Shown: positions 26,755-33,740 of the stretch, piece by piece
Layout of the letters: the number at the start of each line of letters is the position of its first letter
Position numbering within the stretch: position 1 is the stretch's first letter
From: CAZDKK01 sp964603725
GTDB taxonomy: Bacteria > Eisenbacteria > RBG-16-71-46 > CAIMUX01 > WJJG01
Direction of reading: 5' to 3'
Assembly (NCBI GenBank): GCA_964603725.1
Contig: CAZRWW010000001.1
Location: forward strand, 87,200-151,199
Length of the DNA: 64,000 nucleotides
The notes under the pieces: model-generated
What the model saw: the letters and a program-made list of their open reading frames with translations, nothing else
Databases searched by the model: none
What the model was told of the DNA's origin: nothing
Position numbers and translations under genes: made by a program

Positions 26755-27197
26755 CCCGCGCCTCCGCTCGGGGTGATGCCGTGCTCCGCCAGCAGATCCA
26801 GCAGCAAGGCGGCCGTGCGCCCCGTGAGCTCCTCGCAGCGGGACCAGTCATCCTGTGGCCCGAAGGCGTCGAGCAAGGCCTGACAGCGCGTCGAGCCGTT
26901 GCGGGCGACGAAGCGGCTGCGCAGCTCGGTTGCGATCTGCTTGACGCGCTCGACGTCGGCGCCGGGCTCCATCCGGCCGATGAGGAGGCCGATCGCCATG
27001 ACGCCGCCCGCGAGCGCGCCGCAGAGCTCCTCGTGCGTGCCGCCCACCCCGCCGCCAAAGGCCGTCGCGACGCGGGGAATGCACGCGTGGCGCTGCCCGA
27101 AGGCGTCCTCGATGATCGACCTGAGCACCGACTCCGCGCAGTTGAACCCCGATGCGAAGTGGGCGGAAGCCCTGCCGGCAATCTGCTCGTGTTCCAT
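26742..27197 (-). CDS. C_GCAxxG_C_C family (redox-type) protein
   Basis: A 151-aa small protein with the conserved cysteines of the C_GCAxxG_C_C family: FNCAESVL near residue 19, a Cys in HACIPRVA, LCGALAGG, then STRCQAL and SRCEEL. These proteins are thought to be redox-active, and some are linked to membrane oxidoreductases, but the function is not established. The start ATG 27197 has GAGGGAAG upstream. The reading frame stays open upstream through a 15-nt tandem array (27256-27360) that would encode (HGIAA)n, so a longer form from 27404 is possible but lacks a ribosome site. It overlaps the epimerase gene, forming an operon. Confidence 0.8.
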   Translation of the reverse strand: MEHEQIAGRASAHFASGFNCAESVLRSIIEDAFGQRHACIPRVATAFGGGVGGTHEELCGALAGGVMAIGLLIGRMEPGADVERVKQIATELRSRFVARNGSTRCQALLDAFGPQDDWSRCEELTGRTAALLLDLLAEHGITPSGGAGCAS

Positions 27198-27586
27198 CGC
27201 GTTCTTCCCTCGGATCCCCGGCCTGCTGCCGGCGGGGCGCCACCCCCCGCTGGTCATCCCGTGCGCGGCAATCCCGTGCGCGGCAATCCCGTGCGCGGCA
27301 ATCCCGTGCCCGGCATTCCCATGCTCGGCCATCCCGTGCGCGGCAATTCCGTGCCCGGCGGCCTTGTGCCTGGACTCGAGCCCACAGGATAGGCCCCCGC
27401 GCAAGGGGCGTCATCTGCTTGCGGCGTCACGCGTGGGGTCCCCCCCGTGGCGTCACCCGCATAGCATGCCACCGCGCCCCCCTGCGGCGGGGCCCGAAAA
27501 AAACCGCAAACCCGGGTTGCGCCCCGATGCCGTCCTGGGGCACTATCCCTGGGTCATTCCGGACCATGGACACACAAGGAGTAGTG
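27198..27586. other. Divergent spacer dominated by a 15-nt repeat array
   Basis: The region between the C_GCAxxG_C_C gene and the NlpC/P60 gene. It contains seven copies of a 15-nt unit (27256-27360), and no other gene is visible. Confidence 0.45.
27256..27360. repeat. Tandem repeat, 7 x 15 nt
   Basis: Seven consecutive units of ATCCCGTGCGCGGCA, exact in copies 1, 2, 3 and 6 and diverged in 4, 5 and 7. The unit length is a multiple of three. Confidence 0.95.
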
Positions 27587-28171
27587 TTGCTCCCGAAGAA
27601 CGCAGGGCGCGGCGAAGGCCGTCGGAACAACATTCCCCCCCGTTGGATAGGGGTCTCGCTGGCCGGACTGACCACCTTCCTCCTTGCTGCCGGCTGCGCC
27701 GGCGGCAAGCCCGCGGCGCTGCCGATGATCCCGCCGACCGCCCGGCCGGCCATCCTGCCGGGCGCCACGCAGACCGGGCTGGCCCTGGCCAGCGCGTTCA
27801 GCCTGGAGAACGAGCTGCGCGGCAAGGTCAACTTCTGGCTCGGGACTCCCTACCGGCGCGGGGGCACGTCCCGCCGGGGCGTCGACTGCTCGGGGTTCGT
27901 GCAGCAGATCGTCCGCGATGTCTTCGCGATCGACTTGCCGCGCACGTCCGGCGAACAGGCGCGCTGCGGGGCGCCGGTCGAGCCGGCGGAGCTGCGGCCG
28001 GGCGACTTGCTCGTCTTCACGATCCGCGGGGTCAGGAATCACATGGCCGTCTACTTGGGCGACAACGAGTTCGCCCACGCTTCGCCCAGCCGTGGCATCA
28101 CCATCGCCTCCCTGAGCGAGTCCTACTGGCGCCGGGCGTTCCGCGCCGCCCGGCGGCTCACGTCGGGCTGA
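27587..28171 (+). CDS. NlpC/P60 family lipoprotein (cell-wall peptidase)
   Basis: A protein of about 194 aa predicted to cleave peptidoglycan stem peptides. The signal sequence ends in the lipobox LLAAGC. The C-terminal NlpC/P60 domain has the catalytic Cys in GVDCSGFVQQ, a His in RNHMAVYLG and a second polar site in FAHASPSRG, as in the Spr/MepS group. Start choice: AAGGAG (27576-27581) is best spaced for TTG 27587 (or GTG 27584). ATG 27566 is in frame but lacks a ribosome site. The gene stands alone, with a repeat-bearing divergent spacer on its left and a convergent hydrolase on its right. Confidence 0.88.
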   Translation: MLPKNAGRGEGRRNNIPPRWIGVSLAGLTTFLLAAGCAGGKPAALPMIPPTARPAILPGATQTGLALASAFSLENELRGKVNFWLGTPYRRGGTSRRGVDCSGFVQQIVRDVFAIDLPRTSGEQARCGAPVEPAELRPGDLLVFTIRGVRNHMAVYLGDNEFAHASPSRGITIASLSESYWRRAFRAARRLTSG

Positions 28172-28226
28172 CCGACCGCGGGAATCCTCCGCGCGCCCGG
28201 CCGGGCTGCGCGGCCCCGGGGAACGT

Positions 28227-29792
28227 TCATCGCGGCCGCGTGCGCGCGCGAATCCAATCGCGAACGGTCCTGAGCGCCCGGGGATCGATCGTCTCCTCGA
28301 TCTGCGCGTATTCCTCGGGCGCCCCCGTGGTCGCCTTCTGGAAGAGATGATTGAGCTGCGGAAACGTCGTTGCGGTCACATCCTCATTGCCCGCTTCCAT
28401 GAGCGCCGTGCGGATCTCGGGCAGGTTCTGGGCCGGATCGACCTGCAGATCCAGCTCCCCTCCCAGCGCCAGGACCGGCATCGTCAGCTTCAGCAGCACC
28501 GGGCGCGGATCGAAGGCGACGAAGGAGGCATAGGGCCGGCTGGCCAGGACGCGCATCTGTTGGGCGACTTGCGCCTCGATCTCGCTGTCCGGTGGCACCT
28601 TGCCGTCGGGACTGGCCATCGCCTCGGCTCGCAGGACCCGCCGCACCTCCGCGTGCAGTTTGGCGCTGTCGGCCCCCGCGGCCACGAGCTTCATGATCTT
28701 CTTCTGGGCCTCGGTCTGGCGCTGCACCTCGCTCGGCCCCGCGCCGCCGGCCGCGCTGAGCCGCTCCACCTGCCGGACGATCACCTCGGCGCCCCGGACG
28801 CCGGGGGCCGCCAGCAGCACCACGAACGCCACGCCGGGCTGCCGGGCAGCGGCCAGGCACGCCACGGCCCCGCCCAGGCTGTGACCGAGCAGGCCGATGC
28901 GCGTCGAGTCGATCGCCGCGTGCCGCCGCAGGAAGGCGATGCAGCTCAGGGCGTCGGCGGCCAGATCGGCGAGCGTGGTCTCATCAGGGTCGCCGCCCGA
29001 GCCTCCGATCCCCCGATCGTCCACTCTCAACACGGCGATGCCCGCGCGCGTCAGGTCATCGGCGATCACGAGGAACGGCTTGTGATAGAAGATCTCCTCG
29101 TTGCGGTCCTGGGTCCCGCTCCCCGAGAGGAGCAGGACCGCGGGGAAGGGACCTTCCCCCGCCGGGATCGTCAGGGTGCCCGCCAGGTTCACCTCGCCGC
29201 TGGCGACGGAGACTTCCTCCTCGGCGTAGGGAAAGGGCGGCTTGGGCTCCTGGGGACGCTTCGGCAGCTCCAGCGCTTCGCGGCGCAGGGTGAGGGGCAG
29301 GGCGTGACCGGACTGAGAGAAGGTGCCCTCGATGCGCCCCGCCACCAGCTCGCCCTCGTAGCGGGGCTCGCCGGGCACGCCGCCCAGCGTGAATCTGAGC
29401 TTCGCGCCGTCGACCTCCACGCTCGACAGGCGCAGCCCTCTGGCGCCCTGCATCGGACTGTCGAGCGCGCCGGACCATCGGCCGTTCGCGAAATCGAGAT
29501 GAACGACCAGCGGAATCTCCGCCCCGGGCACGGTCAGCTTTCCGCTCCACTCACCGACGAAATCGCTTGGCTCCTGGGCGGCGGCCGTAACCGCCGATGC
29601 AAGGAGCGCGATGACAGCCAACCCCGCGATGAAACGTGCCCGCGCGACCGCGCGCACCGCACGCGCATTCGCCCGCTGTCCCTGCGCATTCGCCCGCTGT
29701 CCCTGCGCATCCGCGCGCTGCCCCCGCGCATTCGCCCGCTCGATCCTTCGCCGCCGGCCGCCGAGCCTGGGCCGTGATTTCGCCGTATTCAT
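28227..29792 (-). CDS. Exported alpha/beta hydrolase
   Basis: A protein of about 521 aa. After an exported N-terminus comes a beta-rich domain of about 110 residues (FVGEWSGKL...PLVVHLDF). An alpha/beta hydrolase domain follows, with LLSGSGTQDRNE, DDRGIGGSGG and the nucleophile elbow GHSLGG, and the His near the end in QLNHLF. Esterase or peptidase activity is likely and the substrate unknown. The N-terminus is unusual. From ATG 29792 the protein starts with an Arg/Ala/Gln-rich repeat (RANAQGQ units) before the hydrophobic signal FIAGLAVIALLASAVTA. A GTG at 29657 would give a normal signal peptide but has no ribosome site. The gene follows the aldo/keto reductase by 5 nt. Confidence 0.85.
   Translation of the reverse strand: MNTAKSRPRLGGRRRRIERANARGQRADAQGQRANAQGQRANARAVRAVARARFIAGLAVIALLASAVTAAAQEPSDFVGEWSGKLTVPGAEIPLVVHLDFANGRWSGALDSPMQGARGLRLSSVEVDGAKLRFTLGGVPGEPRYEGELVAGRIEGTFSQSGHALPLTLRREALELPKRPQEPKPPFPYAEEEVSVASGEVNLAGTLTIPAGEGPFPAVLLLSGSGTQDRNEEIFYHKPFLVIADDLTRAGIAVLRVDDRGIGGSGGDPDETTLADLAADALSCIAFLRRHAAIDSTRIGLLGHSLGGAVACLAAARQPGVAFVVLLAAPGVRGAEVIVRQVERLSAAGGAGPSEVQRQTEAQKKIMKLVAAGADSAKLHAEVRRVLRAEAMASPDGKVPPDSEIEAQVAQQMRVLASRPYASFVAFDPRPVLLKLTMPVLALGGELDLQVDPAQNLPEIRTALMEAGNEDVTATTFPQLNHLFQKATTGAPEEYAQIEETIDPRALRTVRDWIRARTRPR
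29663..29740. repeat. Tandem repeat, 3.7 x 21 nt, at the 5' end of the hydrolase gene
   Basis: Units of GCGCATTCGCCCGCTGTCCC(T) begin at 29663, 29684, 29705 and 29726 (the last partial). On the minus strand they are in frame with the hydrolase and encode RANAQGQ-like heptads just before its signal peptide. Confidence 0.9.
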
Positions 29793-29797
29793 CGGAT

Positions 29798-30820
29798 TCA
29801 CCCCCGTGCCGCCCTGGGCATTTCCTCCGCGCCGCGGCGCATCAGCTCGGGGATCGTGAGCTGGTAGGGACACCGCTCGACGCACACCCCGCACGCCACG
29901 CAGTCCTCATACGACTTCTCCATCCCTTGCAGGCGCTCGACGGCCCAGTCGCGCAGCTCGTAGCGCTCCCAGTAGCCCTGGAGCAGGAGCAGCATGGGAA
30001 TCTGCAGGCCGTTCGGACAGGGCATGCAATAGCCGCAGCGCCGGCAGAAGCGATTGCCCCACAGCTCCCGATCGGCCTCGAGCTGGCGCAGCTCTTCCTT
30101 GTCGGGCGCGCGCAGATCCATCCCCACGGCGGCGTTCGCGTCGACCTGCGCCAGGCTGTCCATGCCGGGGATGACGACGTCCATCCCCGCGGCCAGCTCG
30201 AAGCGCAGCGCCGCGGGCACGTTGCGCAGGGCGCCGCCGGCGGCGGGCTTCATGGTGATCAGCCCCAGTCCGGCGGCCTTGGCGGCCGGGATCACGTCGT
30301 CGCGCCACTCGGTCTCGATCGGGTTGAAGGGGTGCTGCACCGTGTCGAAGGCGCCGGTTTCGATCGCCTTCAGCAGCGTCGCGCGGCTGTGGCCCGTGAT
30401 GCCGATGAAGCGGATCTTGCCCTGTGACCGGGCGCGTCGGAGGGCCTCGTACGCGCCGCCGGGCCCCAGCACGCGCTCGAGCTGCTTCTCCGAGCCGACC
30501 GCGTGGAGCTGGTAGAGGTCTATGCAGTCCGTGCGCAGGTTGCGCAGGCTCGTCTCGAGCTCGGTCGCCATGCCCTCGGCGTCGCGCACGAGGGACTTGC
30601 TGGCGAGCCAGAACTCCCCGCGCCGGCCGCCCAGGGCGCGGCCGATCTTCTCCTCGCTATCGGTATAGCCCCGGGCGGTATCGAAGAAGTTGATCCCGCG
30701 ATCGAGGGCGCGCTGGAGCACTCGCTCAGCCTCGGCGAAATCCACGCCTTGAATGGGGATGCCGCCGAAGCCGATGACCGAGACCTGCAAGCCTGTTCTG
30801 CCAAGGGTTCGTGTTTGCAT
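29798..30820 (-). CDS. Aldo/keto reductase with C-terminal 4Fe-4S ferredoxin domain
   Basis: A 340-aa protein. The N-terminal AKR barrel has FFDTARGYTDSEE with the catalytic Tyr, ASKSL with the Lys, and DLYQLHAVG with the His. After the barrel two iron-sulfur signatures appear: CRRCGYCMPCPNG and CVACGVCVERCPYQ. This architecture (COG1453 type) implies electron transfer from a ferredoxin-like centre rather than, or as well as, NADPH. The substrate is unknown. The ATG at 30820 starts the conserved MQTRTLGRTG; upstream extensions show no homology. It is followed 5 nt later by the exported hydrolase. Its promoter region is shared with the divergent secreted-protein gene at 31002. Confidence 0.92.
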   Translation of the reverse strand: MQTRTLGRTGLQVSVIGFGGIPIQGVDFAEAERVLQRALDRGINFFDTARGYTDSEEKIGRALGGRRGEFWLASKSLVRDAEGMATELETSLRNLRTDCIDLYQLHAVGSEKQLERVLGPGGAYEALRRARSQGKIRFIGITGHSRATLLKAIETGAFDTVQHPFNPIETEWRDDVIPAAKAAGLGLITMKPAAGGALRNVPAALRFELAAGMDVVIPGMDSLAQVDANAAVGMDLRAPDKEELRQLEADRELWGNRFCRRCGYCMPCPNGLQIPMLLLLQGYWERYELRDWAVERLQGMEKSYEDCVACGVCVERCPYQLTIPELMRRGAEEMPRAARG

Positions 30821-30927
30821 GGGTAGGAGGATACCCCACCGGTCTGCGGAACGCCACCGGGAGCCTCCCGCCAGGCGCCGCCTCCGCCGCGTGCTGCCGA
30901 CCTCTGGATCCCGATCGGCCATGGGAG

Positions 30928-30936
30928 TGCTATACT
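30928..30936 (+). promoter_or_regulatory. Extended -10 promoter for the tailed secreted protein
   Basis: TGCTATACT carries a TGn extension and a -10 hexamer with five of six consensus bases, 66 nt before the start at 31002. No good -35 is seen, which fits an extended -10 promoter. Confidence 0.45.
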
Positions 30937-30987
30937 GGGAGTCGTGATTCATGTGCTTCGCAGGGGATGATGGGCTCTCGTAGTGAC

Positions 30988-30999
30988 AGGGAGGTGATC
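30988..30999 (+). promoter_or_regulatory. Unusually long Shine-Dalgarno sequence
   Basis: AGGGAGGTGATC ends 2 nt before ATG 31002. It matches nearly the whole anti-Shine-Dalgarno tail of 16S rRNA, suggesting high translation of this secreted protein. Confidence 0.7.
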
Positions 31000-31001
31000 C
31001 T

Positions 31002-31778
31002 ATGCGACGCGCTCTGACGATCATCGCAACACTCGTGGTCTTCTCCACCCTCGCCCACGGCGATCCGCATATCCTGGCCAGCGGGGCGTTGATCACGCAC
31101 TCGATGAGCTATGGGCGTTACCCACCGCAATGCTACACCTACTATCAGTACAATCCGATCTCGAGCTGCAACGAACAGAACGCCACCATGTCTTGGGGTA
31201 GGCACGCGTGGTTCGTCATCGCAGCGTTCGACGAGGAGAAGCAGTGGTGCGGCGTCGAGTTCGGGTTCAACGATTTCAACCCCGAGCCCTTCGACTTCTG
31301 GGGGGCGGACCCGTGCTTCCCGGTGGGCGGACTGGAGATTCCATCCGCAAACTGGCCGGGCCCGCTCCAGGGCACAGCCTTCGTGACGACCGGCACGCCG
31401 TGGACGGGCAACTTCGTGCCGGTCTACTGCTTCTACGGGTATGCCTACGACTACTACGGATCCACGATCCTGCAGCTCACGCCCAATCCGGCGAGCGGTT
31501 TCGGCGGCTTCGCCAACTGCACGACGCCGCCGGAGTTGTACGAGGCCGCCCTGGGTGGGATGGGGGTCAACTGCCCGGGCGTGGAGGTGTGCTGGGGCTG
31601 GCAGGAGTTCGTCTGCTGCGTGGGCACCGAATGCGTGCTGGTGCACGGCCAGGAGGAGTGCACGGCCCTGGGCGGCATCTTCCACGCCGAGTGGGATAGC
31701 TGCGGGCCCCCGAATCCGTGCGACGTGACGCCGGCCATCCGGTCGAGCTGGGGACGCGTCAAGGCGCTGTACCGTTGA
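31002..31778 (+). CDS. Secreted Cys-rich protein with C-terminal WGRVKALYR tail
   Basis: A 258-aa protein with a signal peptide (MRRALTIIATLVVFSTLAHG). The mature part is rich in Cys, Trp, Tyr and Gly (YYQYNPISSCNEQN, CWGWQEFVCCVGTECV), suggesting a disulfide-stabilised extracellular domain. I do not recognise the family. It ends SSWGRVKALYR, the same tail type as the proteins at 54, 1252 and 40867, but the bodies share no similarity. The start is fixed by the very strong ribosome site at 30988-30999. The extended -10 promoter at 30928-30936 would drive it. Confidence 0.85.
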   Translation: MRRALTIIATLVVFSTLAHGDPHILASGALITHSMSYGRYPPQCYTYYQYNPISSCNEQNATMSWGRHAWFVIAAFDEEKQWCGVEFGFNDFNPEPFDFWGADPCFPVGGLEIPSANWPGPLQGTAFVTTGTPWTGNFVPVYCFYGYAYDYYGSTILQLTPNPASGFGGFANCTTPPELYEAALGGMGVNCPGVEVCWGWQEFVCCVGTECVLVHGQEECTALGGIFHAEWDSCGPPNPCDVTPAIRSSWGRVKALYR

Positions 31779-31868
31779 TCCCGCGCTCGTGGATTTGGCG
31801 AGCTCGCCCAACGGATCCGAGGTCGTCAGGCTTCCCGCGCACGCCGCGCGCCCTGAGCGCGGTGGAGG

Positions 31869-33614
31869 ATGCTGCCCGCAGTGGCAAGCACTGACCGGCG
31901 AAACACGCCATCGCTATGGCTCCTGGGCGCGCTCCTGCTGGCCGCTGCCACTGCGCGGTTGTTTGCCCTGGGCCATGAGGGCCTCTGGTGCGACGAGGCC
32001 TACACGGCCTTTACGGTGCGCCTGCCGGTGGGCGAGATGATCGCCAGGCTCCTGCGCACCGACGATGCTCCTCCGCTCTTCTATCTACTCGTGAAGCTGA
32101 GCGCCTGGATCGCCGGCGATTCGGAGGCCGCCCTGCGAGCCGTGTCGGCGTTGGCAGGCATCGCCGTGGTGGCGCTCCTGCTGTGGCGGGCCTATCGGCG
32201 CGGCACTCGGGAAGAGGCCTGGAGCGCGCTCTTCGTGGCCGTCGCCGCCTTCGGCATCTTTCACGCTCGGCAGGCGCGCTCGTACGGGCTCTTGATCCTG
32301 CTGGCCATGGCATTCGTGCTGAGCGCCAGGGATCTTCTGCTCGGACGGCGGCGCACGGGGCCCTGTCTGGCGATCTGCGGCACGCTGCTGTGGCTGACCC
32401 ACCATGCGGCGGTCGCGCTCGTCCTGTCCAGCTTGCCCCTGTGGTGGCTGGGCGCGCGCGAACGACCGCGCCTGCGCGCGTGGGTGCTCTGGCACGCCGC
32501 GCCGCTCGCGCTCTGGGCCGGCTACTGGATCGTCGCGCGGGCGCAGCTCGAGATCCACGCGGCGCTCAATCCCTGGACCACGGAGTACTGGCAGGCGCAC
32601 CCCCTCGCGCTCGCGCCGCTTTTCTCGCTGGGCGCGTTCATCCCCGGGGGCTTGCCTCCGACCCAGCTCAGCACGGGCTTCGCCTTGCTGGGGCGCCTCT
32701 CGCCCCACTGGAGCGTCCTGTCGATGTCGCTGGCGTCCGTGTGCGTCCTGGCCGCCGCTCGGCGCGCCCGGCGCCGGCCGGCCGGCGCGCAGCCGGCTGC
32801 AGGCCGCGCGGTCGCGCTGGAGGCCTCGTTCGCGCTGGAGGCCTCGTTCGCGCTGCTGCCGCTCCTGGCCCTGCTCGCGGCGTCGCTCATCGCCAACCCG
32901 GTCTACGTCCTCACGCGAACCGACGTCATCGCCTTCCCCGCCTTTGCGCTCCTGATGGGGCGCGGGCTGGCCGCGTTGCCCCGCCGCGCGGCGGCCGGCA
33001 TCGCGCTCTTCTGGCTCGCGCTCTCCCTGGTCGCGCTGGCGCCCACCTATGGCCTGGGCGACCCGGCCCTGGCGAAGGGCAACGACCGCCGCGTGGCGCG
33101 CGCGCTGGCCGCTGGCGACCTGGCCCGCGACGATTGGGTCGTTCACACGTACATGACCGCCCCGTCCATCGAGTACTACCTGGGTCGCATGGGCGCCGAT
33201 CACCACCCGGCCTGGTTCCCCCGGATAGCCGGCCGCAACATCGCATCGGCCTGGCCCGCGCTCCCCGATTCGCTCGAAGCCTATCTCGGTGAGGCGCTGG
33301 AGCTGCGCCGCGCGATGGAGCTCGCCCTGCCCGAGGACGGCGCTGTCTGGATCTTCAGCCCGGTCGAGACGCGCACTGCCGAGGCCATCCAGCGGGGGGA
33401 CGGGCCGCAGGCGCTGACGGTCGAGCAGCTCGGCTACCCGGTCACCGCGCTCGTCTACACCCTCGTGGGCACGCGGCCCCTCGAGCCGGTGGCCATCTAC
33501 ACCCAGGATTGGGTATCGGGACTGCAAGCCCTGCTGCGGATCCCGCGCGGGAGCTGGCTGCCGCTCGAGGAGCTGCCGCGAATCGAGGGCGGCGCCCCAG
33601 ACGCCTCGCAGTAG
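31869..33614 (+). CDS. GT39-like membrane glycosyltransferase
   Basis: A 581-aa polytopic membrane protein. The first periplasmic loop has the GLWCDEAYT pattern, and the helices that follow (DAPPLFYLLVKL, ARQARSYGLLIL) are characteristic of the ArnT/PMT-type GT-C family, which transfers sugars from lipid-phosphate donors. About 10-11 hydrophobic helices precede a C-terminal soluble domain. An 18-nt in-frame duplication encodes ALEASF twice near residue 318. Start: ATG 31869 lies directly after GGTGGAGG with almost no spacing, so GTG 31881 could also be used. It is the first of four GT-C-like proteins in the window (others at 52345, 53898 and 55713). Confidence 0.82.
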   Translation: MLPAVASTDRRNTPSLWLLGALLLAAATARLFALGHEGLWCDEAYTAFTVRLPVGEMIARLLRTDDAPPLFYLLVKLSAWIAGDSEAALRAVSALAGIAVVALLLWRAYRRGTREEAWSALFVAVAAFGIFHARQARSYGLLILLAMAFVLSARDLLLGRRRTGPCLAICGTLLWLTHHAAVALVLSSLPLWWLGARERPRLRAWVLWHAAPLALWAGYWIVARAQLEIHAALNPWTTEYWQAHPLALAPLFSLGAFIPGGLPPTQLSTGFALLGRLSPHWSVLSMSLASVCVLAAARRARRRPAGAQPAAGRAVALEASFALEASFALLPLLALLAASLIANPVYVLTRTDVIAFPAFALLMGRGLAALPRRAAAGIALFWLALSLVALAPTYGLGDPALAKGNDRRVARALAAGDLARDDWVVHTYMTAPSIEYYLGRMGADHHPAWFPRIAGRNIASAWPALPDSLEAYLGEALELRRAMELALPEDGAVWIFSPVETRTAEAIQRGDGPQALTVEQLGYPVTALVYTLVGTRPLEPVAIYTQDWVSGLQALLRIPRGSWLPLEELPRIEGGAPDASQ

Positions 33615-33740
33615 TGGCCCAACGCCCTTCTGGCGATTGCCACCGGGCTCCGCGCCCCGGAACAATGCCCCGTGCCGCCGACCGTAGTTGACGCTATATT
33701 TCACGAGGTCGAATTCACCCCCCTGAGACAGGCGCCATCC

